A stretch of 12,147 bases of DNA, from the NCBI GenBank assembly GCA_025464915.1, contig JAODNF010000162.1, forward strand, positions 1-12,147. Direction: 5' to 3'. The stretch is from Frankiales bacterium. Its GTDB lineage: Bacteria > Actinomycetota > Actinomycetes > Mycobacteriales > SCTD01. Under the pieces are notes generated by a model. That model had not been told where the DNA came from. It saw only the letters and a program-made list of their open reading frames with translations, and did no database searches. A program made the translations under genes and the position numbers. Positions within the stretch are counted from its first letter, which is position 1. Each line of letters starts with the position of its first letter. Positions 1 through 6,624 of this stretch are shown piece after piece.

Positions 1-326
1 GCGCCGTCGCCCGGCCAGTCGTAGCTGACGACCGTCCCGCTGTGGAGCGTCAGGGTCAGTCGCCGCAGCCCGGTCGACGGCCAGCGCCCCTTCGCCAGCG
101 ACGCCTCCCTGATGTCCTTGCGGCGCACCATCCGGTTGTCCTCGTGGCGCATGACCAGGACGTCGGGTGCGACGTCGTCGTCGAGCTTTTCCAGCAGCTG
201 GGAGAGGTTGCCACCGGTCAGGGCCGCGAGCAGCCCCGTGTTCGCACGCACCAGGCAGTCGTCGTAGACGAACAGCTCGTTGCCGCCCTTGCCCGTCAGT
301 TGCAGGGCTCCCAGCAGCTCGCTCAT
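1..326 (-). CDS. Hypothetical protein, 3' end cut by window edge
   Basis: The minus strand is open without a stop from an ATG at 326 to the window edge, giving the first 108 residues of a protein whose C-terminus lies outside. I do not recognise the family. The protein begins MSELLGALQLTGKGGNELFV, is mixed in charge and has no signal peptide or membrane helix. An acidic stretch (about residues 48-56) is followed by a basic patch with RMVRRKD (about 67-73), and the visible end alternates hydrophobic and polar residues (LRLTLTLHSG), as in beta strands. A small beta-barrel or PH-like domain is possible but is only an impression. It lies 52 bases downstream of the nfo stop on the same strand, so it may be the last gene of that operon. 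No strong Shine-Dalgarno precedes the ATG. Codon use is typical of the window, which supports a real gene. Confidence 0.6.
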   Translation of the reverse strand, partial: MSELLGALQLTGKGGNELFVYDDCLVRANTGLLAALTGGNLSQLLEKLDDDVAPDVLVMRHEDNRMVRRKDIREASLAKGRWPSTGLRRLTLTLHSGTVVSYDWPGDG

Positions 327-378
327 CCCGGCGTCCGTGCGGCGGTGTGCGCGCAGCGACCAGCGTCGTGGGGTGGGT

Positions 379-1230
379 TCATGCGTCCCGCAGGGAGCGG
401 AGCAGCTCGATGTCGGTGCGGTGGCCCTGAGCGTCGCCGGGGGTCTCGACGACGACCGGGACGTTGCGGGTGGCGGGGTGGCGGAAGAGCTCGGCGAACG
501 GGTCCTTGCCGATGCGGCCGGCACCGATCGACTCGTGCCGGTCGCGCAGCGAGCCGAGCGGGTCCTTGGAATCGTTGGCGTGGACGAGCTGCAGGCGACC
601 GCGACCGACGGCCCGGACGAGCGCGTCGAGGGTCTTCTTCATGCCGCCCGGCGCGGCCAGGTCGTGGCCCGCGGCGAAGGCGTGGCAGGTGTCGAGGCAG
701 ACGCCGAGGCGCTCGTGGTCGTCGAGCTCGGCGAAGAAGGGCCCCAGGTCCTGGACCGTCGAGGCGAGGGCCTGGCCGCCGCCGGCGGTCGGCTCGATGA
801 GCAGGTTGGGCCCGTCGCTGTCGAGCAGCGGCAGCAGGTGCTCGCGCAGCTGCAGCATCGCGTCGTCGCGGTGCGCGCTGGCGACGCACGAGCCGGCGTG
901 GACGACGACGCCCCGGGCGCCGATCGCCTTGCCGCGGGCCAGCGAGTGCGCGACGGCGTCGACGGACTTCTTCAGGGTCGCCTCGGTGGGGGAGCCGAAG
1001 TTGACGAGGTAGGGGGCGTGCACGAAGACCGGCAGCCCGGCGTCCTCGCAGCTGCCGCGGAACTCCTCGTCCTTCGCGGGGTCACCCGCGGACAGCGCCC
1101 AGCCCCGCGGGTTGGACACGAAGACCTGCACCGCTGCGGCGCCGACCTCCTCGGCGTACGCGAGGCCCTTCAGCCACCCGCCCGCGACCGGGATGTGGGC
1201 GCCCACGGGAGAGGGCTTGCGGGGAGGCAC
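379..1230 (-). CDS. nfo: Endonuclease IV (AP endonuclease, deoxyribonuclease IV)
   Basis: This DNA-repair enzyme cuts the backbone 5' of abasic sites and removes blocked 3' ends in base-excision repair, using a trinuclear zinc centre in a TIM barrel. All nine expected metal ligands are present with family spacing (283-residue numbering): H71 in VHAPY, H111 in VHAG, E146 in IEPTAG, D180 and H183 in LDTCH, H217 in HANDS, D230 and H232 in DRHESIG, and E262 in VETPG. Length matches the family (about 280 residues). The start is uncertain: GTG at 1230 is chosen, a TTG at 1236 would add two residues, and neither has a clear Shine-Dalgarno. The gene starts 22 bases after the kinase stop on the same strand and probably shares its transcript. 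No functional link between DNA repair and the two upstream wall genes is evident. Identification is firm. Confidence 0.95.
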   Translation of the reverse strand: MPPRKPSPVGAHIPVAGGWLKGLAYAEEVGAAAVQVFVSNPRGWALSAGDPAKDEEFRGSCEDAGLPVFVHAPYLVNFGSPTEATLKKSVDAVAHSLARGKAIGARGVVVHAGSCVASAHRDDAMLQLREHLLPLLDSDGPNLLIEPTAGGGQALASTVQDLGPFFAELDDHERLGVCLDTCHAFAAGHDLAAPGGMKKTLDALVRAVGRGRLQLVHANDSKDPLGSLRDRHESIGAGRIGKDPFAELFRHPATRNVPVVVETPGDAQGHRTDIELLRSLRDA

Positions 1231-1252
1231 CTGCAAGAGAGTGCCAGACGCG

Positions 1253-3118
1253 TCAGACGACGTAGATGGTGACCGTGCTGCCGCGCTTGGCCTTGGCGTG
1301 CGGCGAGGGGTCCGTGGCGTAGACGCGCGCGCCGCTGCTGAAGAACGCGTCCTGGCGCTTCACCGTGAAGCCTCTCGCCTCGAGAGCCGTCGTGGCGTCG
1401 GCGGGCGACTGCTCGCGCACGTCCGGCACCTCGACGACGTCCGGGCCCTTGGAGACGGTCAGGGTGACCGTCGAGCCCTTGGCGGCGGTGCCGCTGTTGG
1501 GGTCGTTCGAGATGACGACGCCCTGCTTGACGTCGTCGCTGAACTGCAGGACTACCGCGACCTTGAACCCGAGCGCCTTCAGGGCCCTGGTCGCCTGGTC
1601 CTGCTTCTTGCCCTGCTCGTCGGGGACGCCGACGGGCTCAGGCCCCTGGGACACGTAGATGGTCACGGTCGTGCCGGGGCGCAGTGCCTTGCCTGTCGGC
1701 GGGTTGGTCCTGGTGACCTTGCCCTTGGCGACCGTGGCGGAGTACTCCAGCGGCTGGGACGGCGCGACCTTCAGACCCTGGTCCTGCAGCAGCGACGCGG
1801 CCGTGCCCGGGTCCTTGCCGTGCAGGTCCGGGACCTTCCGCAGGTCGGGACCCTTGGAGTAGTAGACGGTGACCGTGCCGTTCTTCCTGACCCGCGCACC
1901 CGCCTTCGGCTTCTGGCCGAGCTCGGTCCCCGGGGTCTGCTCGCTGAACTGGTCGACCTCCTTGAACCCGAGACCGGCCTTCTTCAGCGCGGCCTGGGCC
2001 GCGGCGGGCTTGAGGCCGAAGACGCTCGGCGCGTGCGTGTAGCGGTAGCTGCCGAGGTAGTAGCCGCCGCCGAGGGCCAGCAGCGCGAGCACGACGAGGA
2101 GCACGATGCCCATGAGCCCGCGGCGGCTCTTGCGCGGACGCGCGACCGACGTCGTGGGCGTCTTGTCGACCACGCGCGGCACGACGAGGGCGCGCGTCGG
2201 CTGGGTCGTCGGCGCGAGCGGCGCCGCCACCGGAAGGGTGGCCCTGACGGCCTGCAGCTCGGTGAGGAAGACGCCCGCATCGGGCGGGCGCAGGGCCGGG
2301 TCCCGCCGGGTCGCACGGACGACGAGCGCGTCGAGCGCGGCCGGGACGCCGTCGACCACCGTCGAGGGTGGGGGCACGTCCTCGTTGACGTGCTTGTGGA
2401 GCACCGACGCCAGCGTCTCGCCCTGGTGCGGCGGCGCTCCGGTGAGCAGCTCCCAGAGCAGCACCCCCGCCGCGTACACGTCCGAGCGCTCGTCGGCGGT
2501 GCCCTTCTCGACCTGCTCGGGAGCGAGGTAGGCCACCGACCCCATGACGGACGTGGTCGTCTGCGTGATGGCTGTCGACGCGACCGCGCGGGCCAGCCCG
2601 AAGTCGGCGACCTTGATGCGGCCGTCGTCGCCCATGAGGACGTTCTCCGGTTTCACGTCGCGGTGCACGATGCCGGCAGCGTGGGCGCTGGCGAGCGCGC
2701 GCAGCACCGGCTCCATGACGGCGGCGGCGCGGCTGGGGGAGAGCGGCCCCGTGGTCAGCAGCAGCTGGCGCAGGTTCTGCCCGCGGACGTACTCCATGAC
2801 CAGGTAGGCGATCCCGGTGTCCGGGTCGGTGCCGGTGTCGTGGACCGCGACGACCTCGGGGCCCGCGACCTTGGCGGCCGACTTGGCCTCGCGGGTGAAG
2901 CGCTCGACGAACGACGGGTCGTCGGCGAGGCCCTTGTGCATGACCTTCACGGCGACGATCCGGTCGAGCCGGGTGTCGATCGCCATGTAGACGGTGGCCA
3001 TGCCGCCGCGCGCGATCACGCTGTCGAGGCGGTACCTGCCGTCGAGGAGCCGTCCGACCAGCGACGGGCCGGGGTCGCCCGGGTTCGGGCTGACGACAGT
3101 CTGGTCCATGACCACCAT
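1253..3118 (-). CDS. PASTA-domain Ser/Thr protein kinase (PknB/Stk type)
   Basis: A 621-residue membrane receptor kinase of the PknB/Stk/PrkC group, which phosphorylates cell-division and wall-synthesis proteins. The cytoplasmic kinase domain (about 27-295) has a glycine-rich loop IARGGMATVY (35-44), catalytic Lys58 in VAVKV, HRDVKPEN with catalytic Asp154, DFG at 172-174 and APEQ at 199-202. A Pro/Thr-rich juxtamembrane stretch (296-334) leads to one membrane helix (about 335-355) after the basic stop KSRRG. Four extracellular PASTA repeats follow (about 358-423, 424-492, 493-558, 559-621), each ending near TVT(V/I/L)YxS(K/Q)GP, the unit known to bind muropeptides and lipid II. The first loop glycine is Ala36, as in many actinobacterial kinases, so activity is expected. 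Start: ATG at 3118 is used; ATG at 3109 would drop three residues. The frame stays open upstream but only inside the neighbouring gene. It begins 14 bases after the transglycosylase stop. Confidence 0.95.
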   Translation of the reverse strand: MVVMDQTVVSPNPGDPGPSLVGRLLDGRYRLDSVIARGGMATVYMAIDTRLDRIVAVKVMHKGLADDPSFVERFTREAKSAAKVAGPEVVAVHDTGTDPDTGIAYLVMEYVRGQNLRQLLLTTGPLSPSRAAAVMEPVLRALASAHAAGIVHRDVKPENVLMGDDGRIKVADFGLARAVASTAITQTTTSVMGSVAYLAPEQVEKGTADERSDVYAAGVLLWELLTGAPPHQGETLASVLHKHVNEDVPPPSTVVDGVPAALDALVVRATRRDPALRPPDAGVFLTELQAVRATLPVAAPLAPTTQPTRALVVPRVVDKTPTTSVARPRKSRRGLMGIVLLVVLALLALGGGYYLGSYRYTHAPSVFGLKPAAAQAALKKAGLGFKEVDQFSEQTPGTELGQKPKAGARVRKNGTVTVYYSKGPDLRKVPDLHGKDPGTAASLLQDQGLKVAPSQPLEYSATVAKGKVTRTNPPTGKALRPGTTVTIYVSQGPEPVGVPDEQGKKQDQATRALKALGFKVAVVLQFSDDVKQGVVISNDPNSGTAAKGSTVTLTVSKGPDVVEVPDVREQSPADATTALEARGFTVKRQDAFFSSGARVYATDPSPHAKAKRGSTVTIYVV

Positions 3119-3132
3119 GAGTCTAGGTGGGG

Positions 3133-3993
3133 TCAGCTGAACTGACGGCGCAGCAGCGTGATGTTCTTGATGTACTGGCGCGTCTGCGGCAGGTAGCCGA
3201 TCCGGCCGACCGACCCGAGCCCCTGGTAGTACCCGGCGAGGGCCTTGTCGACGCTGCGCGTCGCGCGGAGCAGGTCGGCGATGAGCGTCACACCGGCCTC
3301 GACGTTGTCGTTCACGTTCAGCAGGTCGTAGCTGCGACCGTGCATGCGACCGAGCGAGCGGCCCGTGCTCGGGAGCACCTGCATCACGCCGATCGCGTCG
3401 ACCGGCGACACGACGCGCTGCTGGAACCCGCTCTCCTGGTACGACAGGGCAAGGGCCAGGGAGGCGGGTACGCCGTGCCGGCGCGCGCTCGCCCGGATCA
3501 GGCCGCGCACGTGGCTGCGCGACGGCATGGTCCGGGAGCGCAGCACGGCCCGGTGGTGCGCCGCCGAGCCGGTCACTGCCCCGCTCGCGCGGGTCACGGG
3601 GGAGGCGGTCGTCACGCCGTACACGACCTTCTGCCCGATCACGATCGTGCTGGTCCGCAGCCCGTTGCGGGCCTTGAGCCACGCGACGCTGTGCCCGAGC
3701 CGGCGGCCGAGCCGGGTGAGGTTGTCGCCCGCGCGCACCACGTAGACCCGGTTGACCGTGCGCTCGCGGGTCGCGGTCACGTTCTGACCGGGGATCCGCA
3801 GCAGCTCGCCGGCGTAGATCGTCGTGCTCCTGAGGTGGTTGAGCCTCAGCAGGGCGGACACCGTCGTGTGGTGCTTCCTGGCCAGCCCGCTCAGGGTGTC
3901 ACCGCTGTGGATGCGGATGATCGAGGGGGCGCCGGCCGTGAGGACGGCAGCGAGAAGCACGAGCAGTCCGAGGTTCCGGGCGCTCCTTGGCAT
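3133..3993 (-). CDS. Secreted lytic transglycosylase, two LysM + SLT domain
   Basis: A 286-residue exported murein hydrolase predicted to cleave the MurNAc-GlcNAc bond with 1,6-anhydro product formation. An N-terminal export signal has a basic start (MPRSARN) and a hydrophobic core at about 8-22. Two LysM peptidoglycan-binding domains follow, at about 25-68 (HSGDTLSGLARKH) and 83-126 (VRAGDNLTRLGRRLG), then a Ser/Thr/Ala-rich linker (about 128-158) and an SLT catalytic domain (159-286). Family signatures are visible: YQESGF with catalytic Glu187, IGVMQVLPSTG (201-211), NVEAGVTLIADLL (230-242) and AGYYQGLG (253-260). The ATG at 3993 is preferred because AAAGG lies 7 bases upstream and the signal peptide begins there; an ATG at 4029 would add twelve residues and overlap the predicted transcript start. 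Leading gene of the operon with the PASTA kinase. Expected at the cell surface. Substrate specificity is inferred from family. Confidence 0.93.
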   Translation of the reverse strand: MPRSARNLGLLVLLAAVLTAGAPSIIRIHSGDTLSGLARKHHTTVSALLRLNHLRSTTIYAGELLRIPGQNVTATRERTVNRVYVVRAGDNLTRLGRRLGHSVAWLKARNGLRTSTIVIGQKVVYGVTTASPVTRASGAVTGSAAHHRAVLRSRTMPSRSHVRGLIRASARRHGVPASLALALSYQESGFQQRVVSPVDAIGVMQVLPSTGRSLGRMHGRSYDLLNVNDNVEAGVTLIADLLRATRSVDKALAGYYQGLGSVGRIGYLPQTRQYIKNITLLRRQFS

Positions 3994-4027
3994 GGCACAG
4001 CCTTTGTTCAGTTTCCCCGTGCCGTGC

Positions 4028-4057
4028 ACAGTAGGGCCAGTGGGACTGCTGTGACAA
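4028..4057 (-). promoter_or_regulatory. Predicted promoter of the transglycosylase-kinase-nfo operon
   Basis: On the minus strand TTGTCA (plus positions 4052-4057) is followed after 18 bases by TACTGT (4028-4033). This is close to the TTGACA / TAnnnT housekeeping pattern of actinobacteria. Transcription would start near 4021-4022, leaving a leader of about 28 bases that carries the AAAGG ribosome site before the ATG at 3993. The -35 element is shared with the tandem 9-mer at 4049-4064, so a bound regulator would act directly on polymerase. Inferred from sequence only. Confidence 0.5.
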
Positions 4058-4072
4058 CTGTGACCAGTGGGA
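4037..4072. repeat. 9-base direct repeat CCAGTGGGA flanking the tandem 9-mer
   Basis: CCAGTGGGA occurs exactly at 4037-4045 and 4064-4072, 27 bases apart start to start, bracketing the two CTGTGAC cores. The unit spacing (27 bases, three times the 9-base period of the inner repeat) gives the 36-base block a regular 9-base rhythm. It may be a degenerate extension of the operator, or chance. No function is known to me. Confidence 0.4.
4049..4064 (-). promoter_or_regulatory. Tandem GTCACAG 9-mer, MtrA-like operator
   Basis: Read on the minus strand, GTCACAGTT and GTCACAGCA follow each other without a gap (the shared GTCACAG cores are the plus-strand CTGTGAC at 4058-4064 and 4049-4055). Two direct 9-mers of the form GTCACAgcg are the recognition pattern described for the response regulator MtrA in Mycobacterium tuberculosis, which controls wall hydrolases. 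The second core overlaps the predicted -35. The assignment rests on motif resemblance; a Crp-like site was considered but the cores are direct, not inverted. Confidence 0.4.
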
Positions 4073-4102
4073 TGTAGCGGGCGCGTCGTAGGCTGGGGGC
4101 TT

Positions 4103-4193
4103 CAGACCGGGGAGCTCGCGAGTGAGCTGAGAGGGCGGTTCGCGCCGCCGACCCGTACCACCCGATCCGGGTCATGCCGGCGTGGGGAGACTG
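4103..4193 (+). promoter_or_regulatory. TPP riboswitch (THI element) controlling thiGH
   Basis: The leader carries the conserved parts of the thiamine pyrophosphate aptamer in order: CCGGGGAGCTC (4107-4117), the thi-box core CTGAGAGG (4127-4134), a variable hairpin GGCGGTTCGCGCCGCC (4134-4149), then ACCCGTACCACCCGATCC and GTCATGCCGGCG (through 4182) and GGGGAGA (4184-4190). Closing bases CAGAC (4103-4107) and GACTG (4189-4193) can form P1 with one A-A mismatch. The thiG Shine-Dalgarno GGGGAG (4184-4189) lies in the 3' edge of the aptamer, only 7 bases before the GTG at 4197. Ligand-stabilised folding should therefore hide the ribosome site, switching thiG off when TPP is plentiful. There is no room for a separate terminator hairpin, so translational control is the likely mechanism. 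A possible -10 TAGGCT lies at 4089-4094. Confidence 0.92.
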
Positions 4194-4196
4194 CTC

Positions 4197-4973
4197 GTGA
4201 ACAGCACAGCGGACAGCATCGAGATCGCCGGCCGGGCCTACGGCAGCCGGTTGCTCGTCGGCACCGGCAAGTTCCGGTCGCACCAGGTCATGCGCGACGC
4301 CCTCGTGGCGTCCGGCGCGGACATCGTCACCGTGGCACTGCGGCGGGTCGACCTGACCAACCCTGCGGAGGACATCCTGAGCTTCGTCCCGCCGGGGATG
4401 ACGCTGCTGCCGAACACCTCCGGCGCCGTCGACGCCGACGAGGCGGTCCGGCTGGCCCGGCTGGGACGGGCCGCGACCGGCGCCGACCTGGTGAAGCTCG
4501 AGGTCACCCCCGACCCCCGCACGCTCGCGCCGGACCCGATCCACACCCTGCGCGCCGCCGAGCGGCTGGTCGCCGAGGGGTTCACCGTGCTGCCGTACTG
4601 CTCGGCCGACCCGGTGCTGTGCCGGCACCTCGAGGAGGCGGGCTGCGCGACCGTCATGCCGCTCGGGGCATGGATCGGCTCCAACCGTGGGCTGCGGACC
4701 CGCGACGCCATCGAGGTGATCGTCAGCCAGGCCGGCGTGCCCGTCGTCGTCGACGCCGGGCTCGGCGTGCCCTCGGACGCGGCCGAGGCGATGGAGATCG
4801 GTGCGGCTGCCGTGCTGGTCAACACGGCCATCGCCGTGGCCTCGGACCCGGTCGCCATGGCCCGGGCCTTCGCGCTGGCGACCGAGGCGGGACGGCTCGG
4901 GTTCCTCGCCGGACCCGGCGCGGTGCTCGACGTCGCCGAGGCGTCCTCCCCGCTGACCGGCTTCCTGGCGTGA
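4197..4973 (+). CDS. thiG: Thiazole synthase ThiG
   Basis: A 258-residue cytoplasmic TIM-barrel enzyme that builds the thiazole phosphate ring of thiamine from 1-deoxyxylulose 5-phosphate, dehydroglycine and sulfur carried on ThiS thiocarboxylate. Visible family marks are RLLVGTGKF (18-26), the Schiff-base Lys100 in LVKLEVTPD, PDPIHTLRAAE (112-122), MPLGAWIGSNRGL (154-166) and DAGLGVPSDAAEAMEIGA (186-203), with VLVNTAIA (207-214) near the end. Trp159 occupies a position that is usually proline in the MPLGxPIGS motif. Start: GTG at 4197 has GGGGAG 7 bases upstream; an in-frame GTG at 4182 would lie inside the riboswitch and is rejected. Its stop overlaps the thiH start by 4 bases. ThiS, normally encoded next to thiG, is not found between the riboswitch and this gene, so it must come from elsewhere in the genome. 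Confidence 0.97.
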   Translation: MNSTADSIEIAGRAYGSRLLVGTGKFRSHQVMRDALVASGADIVTVALRRVDLTNPAEDILSFVPPGMTLLPNTSGAVDADEAVRLARLGRAATGADLVKLEVTPDPRTLAPDPIHTLRAAERLVAEGFTVLPYCSADPVLCRHLEEAGCATVMPLGAWIGSNRGLRTRDAIEVIVSQAGVPVVVDAGLGVPSDAAEAMEIGAAAVLVNTAIAVASDPVAMARAFALATEAGRLGFLAGPGAVLDVAEASSPLTGFLA

Positions 4974-6016
4974 GCGCCGCACCCGGCCTGTTCGCCCAGC
5001 ACCTCGCGTCGGGATCGCGGCTGGCCTCCGGGATCGACGCCCTGCTGGAGCCGGGCGTCGACCTCGAGGCGCTGGCGGTGCGCGCCCGGGAGGTGACGCT
5101 GCAGCGGTTCGGCCGGGCGGTGCGGCTGTTCGCGCCCCTCTACGTCTCCAACGCCTGCCTGTCCTCCTGCACCTACTGCGGCTTCTCGAAGGGCCTGGAC
5201 GTGGCCCGCCGGACGCTGACCGTCGACCAGGTCGTCGAGGAGGCCTCGGCGCTCGTCGACAAGGGGTTCCGGCACCTGCTGCTCGTCAGCGGCGAGCACC
5301 GGATCGAGGTGTCCGCCGACTACCTGGTGTCGTGCGTGGAGGCGCTGCGCGGCCTCGTGCCCTCGATCGCGATCGAGACCCAGACCTGGTCCGACGACAC
5401 CTACACGCGGCTGGTCGACGCCGGGCTCGAGGGCGTCGTGCACTACCAGGAGACCTACGACCGGACGCGGTACGCCGAGACGCACGTCGCCGGCTGGAAG
5501 CGGGACTACGACCGCCGCCTCGCGTCGACGGAGCGGGCGGCGGAGGCCGGCGTGCGGCGGCTCGGGGTCGGTGCGCTGCTCGGCCTGTCCGCGGACTGGC
5601 GCGCCGACGTCGCGACGGTCGCGGAGCACGCGGTCTGGTTGCAGCGGCACTACTGGCGCACCGAGGTGACCGTCTCGCTGCCGCGGATCAAGCCCTCCGC
5701 CTCGGGCTTCCAGCCGCTCGTGCCGGTCTCCGACGCGGAGTACGTGCAGGCCCTTTCCGCGCTGCGCGTCGTGGCTCCCGAGGCCGGCATCGTGCTGTCG
5801 ACCCGCGAGCCCGCGGTGCTGCGCGACGGTCTGGTGCGGATCGCCGTGACCCACATGAGCGCCGGCTCCTCGACCGAGCCGGGCGGCTACCTGCACCCGG
5901 GCGAGGCCCAGGAGCAGTTCGCCGTGTCGGACGAGCGGAGCCCTGCCGAGGTGGCCACGATGCTGAAGGCAGCCGGCTACGACCCCGTCTGGAAGGACTC
6001 CTTCGCCCTCAAGTAA
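4970..6016 (+). CDS. thiH: 2-Iminoacetate synthase ThiH (radical SAM, tyrosine lyase)
   Basis: A 348-residue radical-SAM enzyme that splits tyrosine into dehydroglycine (2-iminoacetate) and p-cresol and hands the imine to ThiG. The [4Fe-4S] motif is C63-LSS-C67-TY-C70 within YVSNACLSSC, the CxxxCxxC form. Other family stretches are HLLLVSGEHR (about 101-110), IAIETQTWSDDTY (127-139), HYQETYDRTRY (152-162), SLPRIKPSASGFQP (233-246) and, near the end, MSAGSSTEPGGY and VWKDSF, as in the E. coli protein (377 residues, so this copy is slightly short at the N-terminus). Start: GTG at 4970 overlapping the thiG stop as GTGA, implying coupled translation; the frame is open further upstream only within thiG. 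A catalase-like alternative route through ThiO glycine oxidase is the commoner actinobacterial solution, so this choice is notable. It ends 10 bases before the convergent tetR stop. Confidence 0.96.
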   Translation: MSAAPGLFAQHLASGSRLASGIDALLEPGVDLEALAVRAREVTLQRFGRAVRLFAPLYVSNACLSSCTYCGFSKGLDVARRTLTVDQVVEEASALVDKGFRHLLLVSGEHRIEVSADYLVSCVEALRGLVPSIAIETQTWSDDTYTRLVDAGLEGVVHYQETYDRTRYAETHVAGWKRDYDRRLASTERAAEAGVRRLGVGALLGLSADWRADVATVAEHAVWLQRHYWRTEVTVSLPRIKPSASGFQPLVPVSDAEYVQALSALRVVAPEAGIVLSTREPAVLRDGLVRIAVTHMSAGSSTEPGGYLHPGEAQEQFAVSDERSPAEVATMLKAAGYDPVWKDSFALK

Positions 6017-6026
6017 CCCCCGCGGA

Positions 6027-6614
6027 TCAGGGGAGGTGGGCCTGCAGGTAGGCCTTGACGGCGACCTTGGCCTCGTTCACGAGGGCGGCATCACCGTGCT
6101 TGGAGCGGCGGAACGCCAGCGCGAGCAGCGCGTCGCCGACCTCGACGGCGTTGCGCAGCACGTCCACCGTCACGTCGACGTCCACGAGCTGCGACAGCGC
6201 CCTGGCCACGACGAAGTTGTTGTCGTCCTGGGGGTCGAGCATGTGCTGCTGCCCCATCGGGCCGCCGAACGACAGGACGAGGAACCCGGGCTCGGTGCGG
6301 GAGAAGGCGACGTAGGTGTCGATGACCGCGTCGACGACCTGCTCCCAGGTCTCGCCGCGGATCTCGGCGAAGTGGTGGGAGAACCGCTCGAACGATCGGC
6401 GGGCGAGCGCCTCGGAGACCGCGTGCTTGTCGGGGAAGAACTGGTAGAGCGATCCCACGGACACGCCGGCGCGCGCGGCGATGGCGCTGGTGGACAGCCC
6501 GTCGGGGCCGAGCTCGTCCAGCAGCTCGGCCGCGGCGTCGAGCATCTTCTCCACGCGCAGGGCACTGCGACGCTGCACCGGCTCTCGCCGGGGCGTCCGC
6601 AACGGTGTCGACAC
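6027..6614 (-). CDS. TetR/AcrR-family transcriptional regulator
   Basis: A 195-residue repressor-type regulator. After a basic tail (residues 1-20) comes the TetR DNA-binding domain (about 21-67): MLDAAAELLDELG forms the first helix, and the helix-turn-helix lies at 39-60 with the signature GLSTSAIAARAG followed by VSVGSLYQFFPDK, where LYxxFxxK is the family hallmark. The C-terminal ligand and dimer domain (68-195) is all-helical and poorly conserved, as usual, so the effector is unknown. Start: GTG at 6614 is preferred, with AAGGGAG ending 5 bases upstream; a GTG at 6659 would add fifteen residues with no ribosome site. The gene is divergent from the SBP-symporter-lyase genes and shares an 80-base control region, so it most likely represses that operon and perhaps itself. 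Its stop is only 10 bases from the thiH stop. Confidence 0.93.
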   Translation of the reverse strand: MSTPLRTPRREPVQRRSALRVEKMLDAAAELLDELGPDGLSTSAIAARAGVSVGSLYQFFPDKHAVSEALARRSFERFSHHFAEIRGETWEQVVDAVIDTYVAFSRTEPGFLVLSFGGPMGQQHMLDPQDDNNFVVARALSQLVDVDVTVDVLRNAVEVGDALLALAFRRSKHGDAALVNEAKVAVKAYLQAHLP

Positions 6615-6624
6615 CTGTGCTCCC

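Noticed and set aside
3119..3682. N-terminal extension of the PASTA kinase into the transglycosylase gene
   Set aside because: The frame stays open but the translation is Arg/Pro/Ala-rich shadow of the upstream gene; kinase homology begins just after the ATG at 3118.
4049..4064. Crp/Fnr-type palindrome from the TGTGAC sequences
   Set aside because: The two TGTGAC copies are direct repeats with a 9-base period; no matching inverted GTCACA half-site lies at Crp spacing.
4074..4196. A thiS gene between the promoter and thiG
   Set aside because: The whole interval is taken by the TPP aptamer; there is no room for the roughly 66-codon ThiS with its C-terminal Gly-Gly.
4067..4969. N-terminal extension of thiH through the riboswitch and thiG
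   Set aside because: Open only by composition; the ThiH family sequence starts right after the GTG at 4970, which overlaps the thiG stop.
4238..5896. Long minus-strand open frame opposite thiG and thiH
   Set aside because: It is antisense to two genes with clear catalytic motifs, has low-complexity Arg/Gly/Val-rich translation and arises from the high GC of third codon positions.
6017..6035. Bidirectional terminator between thiH and tetR
   Set aside because: CCCC and GGGG around 6017-6035 could form only a 4-base stem, with no U-run, in a 10-base gap between convergent stops.
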